Positions 1 to 5,042 of a stretch of 5,042 nucleotides of DNA are shown here, piece after piece (position 1 is the stretch's first letter; every line of letters begins with the position of its first letter). A program made the position numbers and the translations under genes. The notes beneath the pieces are model-generated. The model was not told where the DNA came from. It ran no database searches and saw only the letters and a list, made by a program, of their open reading frames with translations. The DNA comes from Phycisphaeraceae bacterium (lineage in GTDB: Bacteria > Planctomycetota > Phycisphaerae > Phycisphaerales > Phycisphaeraceae): NCBI GenBank assembly GCA_020850375.1, contig JADZET010000197.1, forward strand, positions 1-5,042, in the 5' to 3' direction.

Positions 1-575
1 GCCAGGTTCTCGTGGGCCCGGGCCTGGTTGAACAAGCGCCAGGCCTCCCGCCGCGCCGCCGGCCAGGCCGACGCGACCAGGAACATCTCCGCCCCCGCGT
101 CGACCATCCGTCGGTACAGCTCGGGAAACCGCAGGTCATAACAGGTCGACAGGCCCACCCGCCCCCACGGCGCCTGCGTGACCGTCACGCCATGCCCGGC
201 TGTCAGCAGCTCGCGCTCGCGCGACTGGTGGCCGAAGAGGTGGATCTTGCGATAGGTGCAGGCCACCTGCCCGTCGGGCCGGATCAGGACGCTGGTGTTG
301 TGCAGCCCGGCGGCGCTCCGCTCGACGAGGCTGCCCATGAACAGCCAGGCGCCGATCGCCTTGGCCGCCTGACCCATCGCTGTGACCAGCGGACCGTCAA
401 GCGGCTCGGCTTCTTCGCCATAGGCGTCAAAGCGGAAATAACCCGTCGGCCAGATCTCCGGCAGCAGCACCAGGTCGCTGCCCCGGGCCTGCTCGATCAG
501 GCCGAGCACCTGCTCGATCGTCTGCCCCTTGGGCCGATCCACCGCCTGAAGTTGGATGCTGGTGATGCGCATCAT
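1..575 (-). CDS. Carbon-nitrogen hydrolase (nitrilase superfamily, omega-amidase-like), partial
   Basis: The visible 191 residues begin MMRITSIQLQ and show the full nitrilase-superfamily triad. The catalytic Glu is E40 in LLPEIWPTGY, the Lys is K110 in YRKIHLF, and the nucleophile Cys is C145 in STCYDLRFPELYR. The following SAWPAARREAW and ARAHENLA are also typical. Family members hydrolyse amide or nitrile C-N bonds in the cytoplasm. The sequence is closest in style to the Nit2/YafV/MtnU-like omega-amidase branch, but the substrate cannot be read from it. The gene runs off the left edge, so roughly the last third is missing (members are usually about 260-280 residues). I chose the ATG at 575; ATG 572 directly after it is equally plausible (MRIT), and an in-frame ATG at 602 would add nine residues with no family support. 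No good ribosome site precedes the start. The gene is transcribed away from the sulfatase operon. Family assignment is firm; specificity is not. Confidence 0.93.
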   Translation of the reverse strand, partial: MMRITSIQLQAVDRPKGQTIEQVLGLIEQARGSDLVLLPEIWPTGYFRFDAYGEEAEPLDGPLVTAMGQAAKAIGAWLFMGSLVERSAAGLHNTSVLIRPDGQVACTYRKIHLFGHQSRERELLTAGHGVTVTQAPWGRVGLSTCYDLRFPELYRRMVDAGAEMFLVASAWPAARREAWRLFNQARAHENL

Positions 576-600
576 TGATCGTTGTGTCCGATGCGGGCTC

Positions 601-628
601 ATACTAGCGACGGTGCGCTCGCAAACAA
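601..628 (-). promoter_or_regulatory. Possible promoter for the amidohydrolase
   Basis: Read on the minus strand, TTGTTT (623-628) and TAGTAT (601-606) lie 16 bases apart, and the second box is 25 bases upstream of the ATG at 575. The match to a housekeeping sigma-70 promoter is modest (3/6 and 4/6). If used, it would begin transcription downstream of the alternative ATG at 602 and so favour the shorter protein. This is a guess from spacing and sequence only. Confidence 0.22.
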
Positions 629-811
629 GCGATCTATAAGCCTGCTGAACTCTCATGCATGGACACCGTCGATGCAGGTGATCATCGATCCGTGGCCGAC
701 CACACGCCTTTCGAATGTCGCCGCATGGCCAGCCTGTTCCGGGGTGGATCGTCCACACGACTCGATGGCATCGATCAAAGATCGCACGCTGGCCGCTGAG
801 CGCGAACGTCG

Positions 812-841
812 TGGTCAGTGCGAGACACGACGCAATATCAT
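812..841 (+). promoter_or_regulatory. Possible promoter for the sulfatase operon
   Basis: TGGTCA (812-817, 4/6 match to TTGACA) and TATCAT (836-841, 5/6 match to TATAAT) are separated by 18 bases, at the edge of the most AT-rich part of the gap. Transcription would start near 848, giving an untranslated leader of about 80 bases before the GTG at 930. This is the best sigma-70-like pair found on this strand, but planctomycete promoters are poorly known and many use alternative sigma factors. Confidence 0.3.
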
Positions 842-916
842 CAATTCACTATCGCGTCTTATTCCTTTCGTTTCAATCATTTGACGCCGCTCCTCGCGTC
901 CGCTAGTTGTTCTCGT

Positions 917-923
917 AAAGGAG
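917..923 (+). promoter_or_regulatory. Strong ribosome binding site (AAAGGAG) fixing a GTG start
   Basis: AAAGGAG is a near-perfect Shine-Dalgarno sequence placed six bases before GTG at 930. It decides the start of the first sulfatase. The reading frame upstream is closed by TGA at 882-884 and has no ATG or GTG in between. Confidence 0.85.
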
Positions 924-929
924 CCAATT

Positions 930-2339
930 GTGCCGTCGCAACCCAATGTTCTTTTGATCACCGCTGACGACATGAACTGGGACGCCGTCGGAGCCTTCGG
1001 CTGTCCCGTGCCGGGAACCACGCCCAACATCGATCGCCTCGCGGCCGAGGGCATCCGGTTCAACCACGCTCACGTCACCATCTCCGTCTGCCAGCCCAGC
1101 CGCAACACGATGCTCACCGGCCTCTACCCGCACCACCACGGCGGCGAGGGGTTCTACAACCTCCGCCATCCGGGCATCGCCACCCTTCCGGGGGTGCTCC
1201 GCGAGGCGGGGTACAGCGTCGGCTTGCTGGGCAAGGTGTCGCACTCGACACCCTACGCGGACTTCAAGTGGGACACGACCTACGGCGAACTGGACATGGG
1301 CCACGGCCGCAACCCGGCCATCTACCGGCAGCACGCGTTGACCTTCGTCCGCCGGGCCATGCACCAGAACAAGCCGTTCTTCCTGATGGCCAATTCGCAC
1401 GACCCGCACCGGCCCTTCTTCGGCAACGACATCCCCTACTGGTATCAGCCGCACAGCGAGGCCGTGGCGGTGCACCCCTCGCGCGTCTTCAAGCCCGAGG
1501 AGGTCACCACGCCCGGCTTCCTGGCCGACCTGCCCGAGGTGCGACGCGAGATCGCCGAGTACTACAGCTCCGTCCGCCGCTGCGACGACACGGTCAGCGG
1601 CCTGCTCGACGTGCTCGAGGAGACCGGCCAGGCCCAGAACACGCTGGTGATCTTCCTCTCCGACAACGGCATGGCCTTCCCCTTCGCCAAGACCAACTGC
1701 TACCTCAACAGCACCCGCACGCCGTGGGTCATGCGCTGGCCCGGGCAGATCAGGCCCGGCTCGGTCGAGAGCGAGCAGATGATCTCGGGGATCGACTTGA
1801 TGCCCACCGTGCTCGACGCGCTGGGGATCCAGGGGCCGGCGATGGACGGGCGGTCGTTCCTGCCCGTGCTGCGAGGCGAGAAGCAAGACGGGCGTGAGCG
1901 GGTCTTCACGCAGTTCTATCAGACCTCGGCCAAGCGCAACTACCCGATCCGCTGCGTGCAGAGCCGGCAGTTCGGCTACCTGTTCAACCCCTGGTCCAAC
2001 GGCACACGCCGGTTCAAGAACGAGTCACAGGACGGCCGGACGTTTAACGCGATGAATGAGGCGGCCGTGAATGACCCGCAGATCGCCCGGCGCGTGCAGC
2101 TCTTCCTCTACCGCGTGCCGGAGGAGTTTTATGACTTCGGGAACGACCCCAATGCGCTGAACAACCTCATCGATGACCCCGCCTACGCCGACGAGCTGGC
2201 CAAGATGCGGGCGACGCTCGAGGACTGGATGATCCAGACTCAGGACCCGGCCCTGGAGGCCTTCCGCAACCGCCAATCGCCGCAGGCTTGCGAGGCATTG
2301 ATGCAGCTGACCTCGCAGATCATCGGCGGCACGTCCTAA
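930..2339 (+). CDS. Sulfatase resembling heparan N-sulfatase (N-sulfoglucosamine sulfohydrolase-like)
   Basis: A 469-residue formylglycine sulfatase. The signature C-x-P-S-R is CQPSR, with C54 as the residue to be oxidised to formylglycine, followed by TGLYPHHHG. Metal ligands are D13-D14 (ITADDMNWD) and D245-N246 (LSDNGMAFPF); K102, H160 (DPHRPF) and K254 are probable substrate or sulfate contacts. Several stretches mirror human SGSH beyond the common signature: SDNG-x-x-FP...TN-x-Y, YP-x-R-x-VQ at 338-344, FYDFGNDPNALNNL around 400-413, and a C-terminal DWMIQTQDP. SGSH-type enzymes remove the sulfate from the amino group of glucosamine. There is no signal peptide: the protein starts three residues before the first beta strand and the frame is closed upstream, so it is probably cytoplasmic. 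Activation would need a formylglycine-generating enzyme encoded elsewhere. It is the first gene of a likely three-gene operon. Sulfatase identity is certain; N-sulfatase specificity is a family-level inference. Confidence 0.95.
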   Translation: MPSQPNVLLITADDMNWDAVGAFGCPVPGTTPNIDRLAAEGIRFNHAHVTISVCQPSRNTMLTGLYPHHHGGEGFYNLRHPGIATLPGVLREAGYSVGLLGKVSHSTPYADFKWDTTYGELDMGHGRNPAIYRQHALTFVRRAMHQNKPFFLMANSHDPHRPFFGNDIPYWYQPHSEAVAVHPSRVFKPEEVTTPGFLADLPEVRREIAEYYSSVRRCDDTVSGLLDVLEETGQAQNTLVIFLSDNGMAFPFAKTNCYLNSTRTPWVMRWPGQIRPGSVESEQMISGIDLMPTVLDALGIQGPAMDGRSFLPVLRGEKQDGRERVFTQFYQTSAKRNYPIRCVQSRQFGYLFNPWSNGTRRFKNESQDGRTFNAMNEAAVNDPQIARRVQLFLYRVPEEFYDFGNDPNALNNLIDDPAYADELAKMRATLEDWMIQTQDPALEAFRNRQSPQACEALMQLTSQIIGGTS

Positions 2340-2420
2340 ACCCCCGGAAGTTCAAGGCAAACGCCTGCCCACCGCTCGGTAGTTCCCCTCGGTTCGCCCC
2401 AACGTTCCCGAGTCAACACC
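2340..2420 (+). other. Spacer between the two sulfatase genes, no Shine-Dalgarno
   Basis: This 81-base, C-rich spacer has no convincing purine-rich ribosome site before the ATG at 2421 (the sequence just upstream is CGAGTCAACACC). It has no strong terminator hairpin; the only stem noted is a 4-base AGGC/GCCT. It therefore looks like an intra-operon gap. A direct repeat CTCGGT occurs at 2375-2380 and 2388-2393. The spacer is open in the same frame as both sulfatases, which are separated only by the TAA at 2337-2339. Confidence 0.5.
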
Positions 2421-3944
2421 ATGAAGGACACACGCCCCAACATCCTGTTCATCATCGCCGACCACCAGCTCGCCCACGGCCACTGCCGGCCGGGGCACTT
2501 CGAGTTCCGCCAGCCGGTGTTCGAGGAATTCTGCCGGCAGGGCGTGCGGTTCGACCGCGCCTACTCCGTCTCGCCCGTCTGCACGCCGGCCCGCGCGAGC
2601 ATGATGACGGGGATGTACCCCAGCAGCCATGGGCTGCGATGGAACTCCGAGAGCAAGGGCGTGCCGGGCAACCGCATCGAGTTCGCCTCGGGCACGCAGC
2701 TCTACGCTCACCACCTGGCCAGACAGGGCTACCGCAACGCCTACGTGGGCAAGTGGCACTGTGGTGAGGAGCGTCTGCCGGCCGACTACGGCATCGAGGG
2801 CTGGAGCCTAGCGGGGTATGGCGCGCCCTACATGTCGCCGGCCTACGAGCAATACGCCAAGGAGCGCGGCCTGGGCAAGGCGACGGCACGCATCGAGCAC
2901 TACATTTACAGGCCCGAATGGACGGGCAAGACGATGGAGCTGCACCATCCGACCTTCTGGCACTTCATGTTCGGCTCGGGCGTGCTGCTGGGGCCGCCCG
3001 AGGCGCATGAAGAATTCTTCGTCGCCGAGATGGCGGCGCAGAAGGTCCGCGAGATGTCCAAGCAAGATCAGCCGTGGAGCCTCGTGGCCAGCTTCTGGGG
3101 GCCACACCAGCCCTACTATCCCACCGAGCCTTATGCGGGAATGATCGACCCCAAGAGCATCCCGGAGTATCCGAGCTTCAATGATGACCTTAAGGGCCGG
3201 CCGTTCCGCCACATCATCCACCGCGACCTGATGATGGGCAAAGTCCGGCAGGACTCCTGGCAGACGTGGGATGTCTGGCAAGAGGTCCTGGCCCGCTGCT
3301 ACGAACAGACGATCCAGACCGACGCGGCCATCGGTCGCCTACTCAAGAGCCTCGAAGAAGAGGGCGTGGCGGACAACACGCTGGTGATCTGGTTAGCCGA
3401 CCACGGTGACGCCCTGGCATGCCACGGGGGGCTCTTCGACAAGGGCTCGAGCTTCCTCGAGGAAGTCGCCCGCGTGCCGATGGCCATGCGTTGGCCCAAG
3501 GGCCTGCCCAAGGACGTCAGCACGTCCAAGCTCGTCTCCAACATGGACGCCACCGCGACCATACTCGCCGCGGCCGGGGCGCCGGTCCCTGCGGAGATGC
3601 ACAGCCGCAGCCTGCTGGAGCTGGCCCGTACGCCCAACTCCACGCCCTGGCCCGACCAGGTCGTCTGCCAGCACCACGGCCACTACACTGACGACATCAT
3701 GCTCCGCATGGTCGTGACGGACCGCTACAAATACGTCGGCGCGATCTTCGACGGCGACGAGCTCTACGACCTGCAAGAAGACCCCTACGAGATGAACAAC
3801 CTCGTCCACGACCCCGCTCACGCCGAGCTCGCCCGACAGATGCGCCAGCGGCTGATTGACCACCTCGAAAACTCCAACGACAAGGTGGCCTTCCGCCTGC
3901 TGCACGCGCTCAAGCACTCGAACAAACATGAATTGAAGCGGTAA
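2421..3944 (+). CDS. Formylglycine-dependent sulfatase (second subfamily)
   Basis: A 507-residue sulfatase, unlike the upstream one in detail. Its signature is CTPAR with C54 as the formylglycine precursor, followed by SMMTGMYPSSHG. The first metal site reads IIADHQ, so D14 is followed by H15 where many sulfatases have a second Asp. The second site is D327-H328 in WLADHGDALACHGG, the D-H form seen in choline sulfatases and phosphonate monoester hydrolases. K111 and H113 (GKWH), H229 (GPHQPY) and K341 (FDKGSSF) are the other expected active-site residues. The C-terminal part has the usual sulfatase ending, ELYDLQEDPYEMNNLV at 447-462. There is no signal peptide, and ATG 2421 is the first possible start after the in-frame TAA at 2337, so a cytoplasmic location is likely. 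It hydrolyses a sulfate ester (inferred); the sugar is unknown. It lies 81 bases after the first sulfatase and 50 bases before the next gene, consistent with co-transcription. Confidence 0.94.
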   Translation: MKDTRPNILFIIADHQLAHGHCRPGHFEFRQPVFEEFCRQGVRFDRAYSVSPVCTPARASMMTGMYPSSHGLRWNSESKGVPGNRIEFASGTQLYAHHLARQGYRNAYVGKWHCGEERLPADYGIEGWSLAGYGAPYMSPAYEQYAKERGLGKATARIEHYIYRPEWTGKTMELHHPTFWHFMFGSGVLLGPPEAHEEFFVAEMAAQKVREMSKQDQPWSLVASFWGPHQPYYPTEPYAGMIDPKSIPEYPSFNDDLKGRPFRHIIHRDLMMGKVRQDSWQTWDVWQEVLARCYEQTIQTDAAIGRLLKSLEEEGVADNTLVIWLADHGDALACHGGLFDKGSSFLEEVARVPMAMRWPKGLPKDVSTSKLVSNMDATATILAAAGAPVPAEMHSRSLLELARTPNSTPWPDQVVCQHHGHYTDDIMLRMVVTDRYKYVGAIFDGDELYDLQEDPYEMNNLVHDPAHAELARQMRQRLIDHLENSNDKVAFRLLHALKHSNKHELKR

Positions 3945-3979
3945 GTCTGACGGATCGAGCCCCCCCACCGCCCCACGCC

Positions 3980-3985
3980 AAGGAG
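3980..3985 (+). promoter_or_regulatory. Ribosome binding site (AAGGAG)
   Basis: AAGGAG lies nine bases before the ATG at 3995 and supports that start for the ASRT-like protein. It contrasts with the second sulfatase, which has no such site. Confidence 0.75.
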
Positions 3986-3994
3986 CCTGCATCG

Positions 3995-4759
3995 ATGGCC
4001 TTCGTCTACTACGTCGCCAACGGCTACACCTCCCGGGACAAAACGCCCGGCCAATACCAAGGCAAGAGCGAGTTCCGCCTGCGCAACCTCGCTGAGCGTC
4101 AGACCACCATCCGCCAGCGTCTCTACTTCGCCGATCGGCCTCCGCTGGACCTGGCCCCGATCAGCGCCGGCCCCATGGGAGGGCCCTACCAGGAGTTCCC
4201 GCAGCACCTGCCGGAGTCGCACAAGGATGCCGGACCGTGGGGCGTGCGCGTCGTCTCCGACACGCCGCTGGCCTACGTCCACATCGCCCTGACGCGCCGC
4301 AACGGCAAGACCGAGGACATCCGCTACGCCGGCGGGTGCGGCATGCAGTTGGGTAAGCAGCAGCTCTCATGCGGATGGTACTTCGGCGATTGCTTCAAGT
4401 GGTTCGTCAAGCCGGTCGACCCACCGTTCCCCTTCAGCCAATACGAGTGGTACCACCTGCTCAATCCCAATCCGCTGCCTGCACACATCACGCTGACCGT
4501 CGGCGACGAGAAACGCGGCCCCTACCACAAGAGGCAGATCACGATCGAGCCGGAGCGTGTGCTGTTCCTGGACGACCCGGACCTGGTCGAGGGGACCATG
4601 GCCGGCTGCTACGTCAAGATCCAGAGCGATCAGCCGATCCTGGCCGAGGGCGAGCGCGTGATCTTCGGCCCCCAGGGCCCGGACGAGTGGGGCGTGATCA
4701 TCGGCTGCGCCTCGCCCGGGGCGTGCGAGCCGTTCCTGGACTCGACATCCGTGAACTAA
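3995..4759 (+). CDS. Protein with two ASRT-like (sensory rhodopsin transducer family) domains
   Basis: A 254-residue soluble protein with no signal peptide or membrane segment. The second half resembles Anabaena sensory rhodopsin transducer: LLNPNPLPAHITLTV at 155-169, then GPYHKRQITIEP, VLFLDDP, and YVKIQSDQPILAEGER at 206-221, matching ASRT's pattern of LNAG-x4-AHVEITIYY, GPYRLTVPA, VRFNDL and SVIQSNVPIVVQ-x-R. The first half repeats the plan: LRNLAERQTTIRQRLYF at 29-45 and WGVRVVSDTPLAYVHIALTR at 82-101. I read this as a tandem pair, roughly residues 24-102 and 126-224. Members of this superfamily are proposed small-molecule (often sugar) binding beta-sandwiches and occur near carbohydrate genes; only the Anabaena protein is tied to rhodopsin. 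Six cysteines (C115, C126, C133, C205, C238, C244) cluster around the second domain. It is the last gene of the sulfatase operon, so a role in sensing or handling the sulfated sugar is inferred. The family call rests on pattern recognition only. Confidence 0.72.
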   Translation: MAFVYYVANGYTSRDKTPGQYQGKSEFRLRNLAERQTTIRQRLYFADRPPLDLAPISAGPMGGPYQEFPQHLPESHKDAGPWGVRVVSDTPLAYVHIALTRRNGKTEDIRYAGGCGMQLGKQQLSCGWYFGDCFKWFVKPVDPPFPFSQYEWYHLLNPNPLPAHITLTVGDEKRGPYHKRQITIEPERVLFLDDPDLVEGTMAGCYVKIQSDQPILAEGERVIFGPQGPDEWGVIIGCASPGACEPFLDSTSVN

Positions 4760-4788
4760 GCCACTGATCACCTGCGCGATCCACATCA

Positions 4789-4798
4789 GTCGGCCGAC
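4789..4798. repeat. 10-base perfect palindrome GTCGGCCGAC
   Basis: A self-complementary 10-mer 30 bases after the stop of the ASRT-like gene. A nearby inverted pair ACTGAT (4763-4768) and ATCAGT (4785-4790) could form a loose hairpin. It has no T-run after it and no clear function; it may be chance in GC-rich DNA. Confidence 0.3.
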
Positions 4799-4822
4799 CC
4801 AACAACTCAGAGAACAAGAAAA

Positions 4823-4840
4823 GGGCTGCAAGGGCAGCCC
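4823..4840. terminator. Intrinsic terminator between convergent genes
   Basis: GGGCTGC (4823-4829) pairs perfectly with GCAGCCC (4834-4840) around the loop AAGG. On the minus strand the hairpin is followed by TTTTCTTGTTCT, a good U-rich tail, and it sits 35 bases past the stop of the PEP-CTERM gene, so it is a convincing terminator for that gene. On the plus strand the tail ATCTCTGTTG is only moderately T-rich, so it may end the sulfatase operon less efficiently. Confidence 0.75.
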
Positions 4841-4875
4841 ATCTCTGTTGACTAAGTGGAATGTTCGTCTGCCCG

Positions 4876-5042
4876 TCACCGCCGCCGGCGGAGCAGCACG
4901 CCCATGCCGCTGACGAGCAGCAGCGTCGTGCCCGGCTCGGGCACGACCTCGCCGTGCGAGAAGATGCACTCGCCGGTGGCCGAGGAGATGCGGATGATCG
5001 AGGGCTCGTTGTTGGTCACGCCGTTGTCCCAGTGCGTGCCGA
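4876..5042 (-). CDS. PEP-CTERM sorting-domain protein, C-terminal end only
   Basis: The last 54 residues of a gene that enters from the right edge. The end is a textbook PEP-CTERM tail: VPEPG, then the short hydrophobic segment TTLLLVSGMGVLL, then RRRR and TGA at 4878-4876. Such tails direct exported proteins to an exosortase (EpsH/XrtA family), which is thought to cut at the PEP motif in the cytoplasmic membrane, usually in bacteria that make exopolysaccharide. The preceding visible part (GTHWDNGVTN, then PSIIRISSATGE and a lone Cys) is not recognisable as a known domain. Codon use matches the other genes. It converges on the sulfatase operon and is not part of it. Confidence 0.88.
   Translation of the reverse strand, partial: GTHWDNGVTNNEPSIIRISSATGECIFSHGEVVPEPGTTLLLVSGMGVLLRRRR

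Larger units (their letters stand above)
576..929. other. Divergent intergenic control region
   Basis: This 354-base gap lies between the start of the minus-strand amidohydrolase and the plus-strand sulfatase. It is visibly less GC-rich than the genes, especially at 833-882. Open frames here (for example 582-884) have no recognisable protein character and I treat it as non-coding. It must carry the promoters for both directions. It contains a hyphenated palindrome GTGGA-TCG-TCCAC at 744-756, an inverted TGCAT/ATGCA pair at 656-660 and 672-676, and alternating GACGC/GCGTC pentamers at 829-833, 854-858, 883-887 and 896-900. Any of these could be operators, or chance in GC-rich DNA. No RNA gene was seen. 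Confidence 0.7.

Noticed and set aside
12..578. Plus-strand open frame of 188 codons at the left edge
   Set aside because: It is the shadow of the minus-strand amidohydrolase, which shows the complete catalytic triad; the plus-strand translation is Pro/Arg/Gln-rich with no domain.
582..884. Plus-strand open frame of 100 codons in the divergent gap
   Set aside because: No recognisable protein features, no ribosome site at its start, and composition unlike the GC-rich genes; more likely regulatory DNA.
881..909. TTGACG as a -35 box for the sulfatase operon
   Set aside because: The element 17 bases downstream is TAGTTG, a poor -10, and transcription would start almost on the ribosome site; the pair at 812-841 fits better.
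903..1886. Long antisense open frame (327 codons) opposite the first sulfatase
   Set aside because: It lies wholly opposite a gene with clear motifs, its translation is Val/Gly/Arg/His-rich without any domain, and such antisense frames are expected in GC-rich genes with biased third positions.
3393..3992. Antisense open frame (199 codons) opposite the end of the second sulfatase
   Set aside because: It shadows the sulfatase, has a low-complexity Val/Gly/Arg translation and no motif or ribosome site.
3995..4759. A role of the ASRT-like protein in phototransduction
   Set aside because: No rhodopsin gene is in the window and most members of the superfamily have no rhodopsin partner; sugar or small-molecule binding fits the sulfatase neighbours better.
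4367..4969. Minus-strand open frame (200 codons) across the end of the ASRT-like gene and the terminator
   Set aside because: It overlaps the ASRT-like gene, reads through the hairpin and overlaps the PEP-CTERM gene in another frame; the PEP-CTERM frame is clearly the real one there.
1..5042. CRISPR arrays, insertion sequences, tRNA or rRNA genes
   Set aside because: No regularly spaced repeats, transposase motifs, terminal inverted repeats or RNA gene signatures were seen on either strand.

Overview
The window is GC-rich and looks like planctomycete DNA, most likely Phycisphaerae-like. The evidence is two sulfatase genes side by side, genes with weak or variable Shine-Dalgarno sequences, and a minus-strand gene ending in a PEP-CTERM tail (VPEPG, a short hydrophobic stretch, RRRR). 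This lineage call is an inference from gene content, not from a marker gene.

Layout: bases 1-575 (minus strand) hold the N-terminal 191 residues of a nitrilase-superfamily amidohydrolase whose end lies beyond the left edge. Bases 576-929 are a divergent, non-coding control region with candidate promoters facing both ways. Three genes then run on the plus strand: a sulfatase resembling heparan N-sulfatase (930-2339), a second formylglycine sulfatase of another subfamily (2421-3944), and a 254-residue protein (3995-4759) that appears to contain two copies of a beta-sandwich domain like the Anabaena sensory rhodopsin transducer (ASRT, 'bacterial rhodopsin transducer-like') fold. Gaps of 81 and 50 bases suggest one operon. 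A hairpin at 4823-4840 separates it from a convergent minus-strand gene (4876 to the right edge) that encodes a PEP-CTERM surface or exported protein.

Working model (inference): neither sulfatase has a signal peptide, and in-frame stops leave no room for one, so both probably work in the cytoplasm on imported small sulfated sugars. The ASRT-like protein, also without a signal peptide, would bind a sugar or desulfated product as a sensor or accessory factor. The window shows no transporter, lyase, sulfatase-activating enzyme or transcription factor, so the substrate cannot be named. The most interesting element is the duplicated ASRT-like protein next to two apparently intracellular sulfatases.
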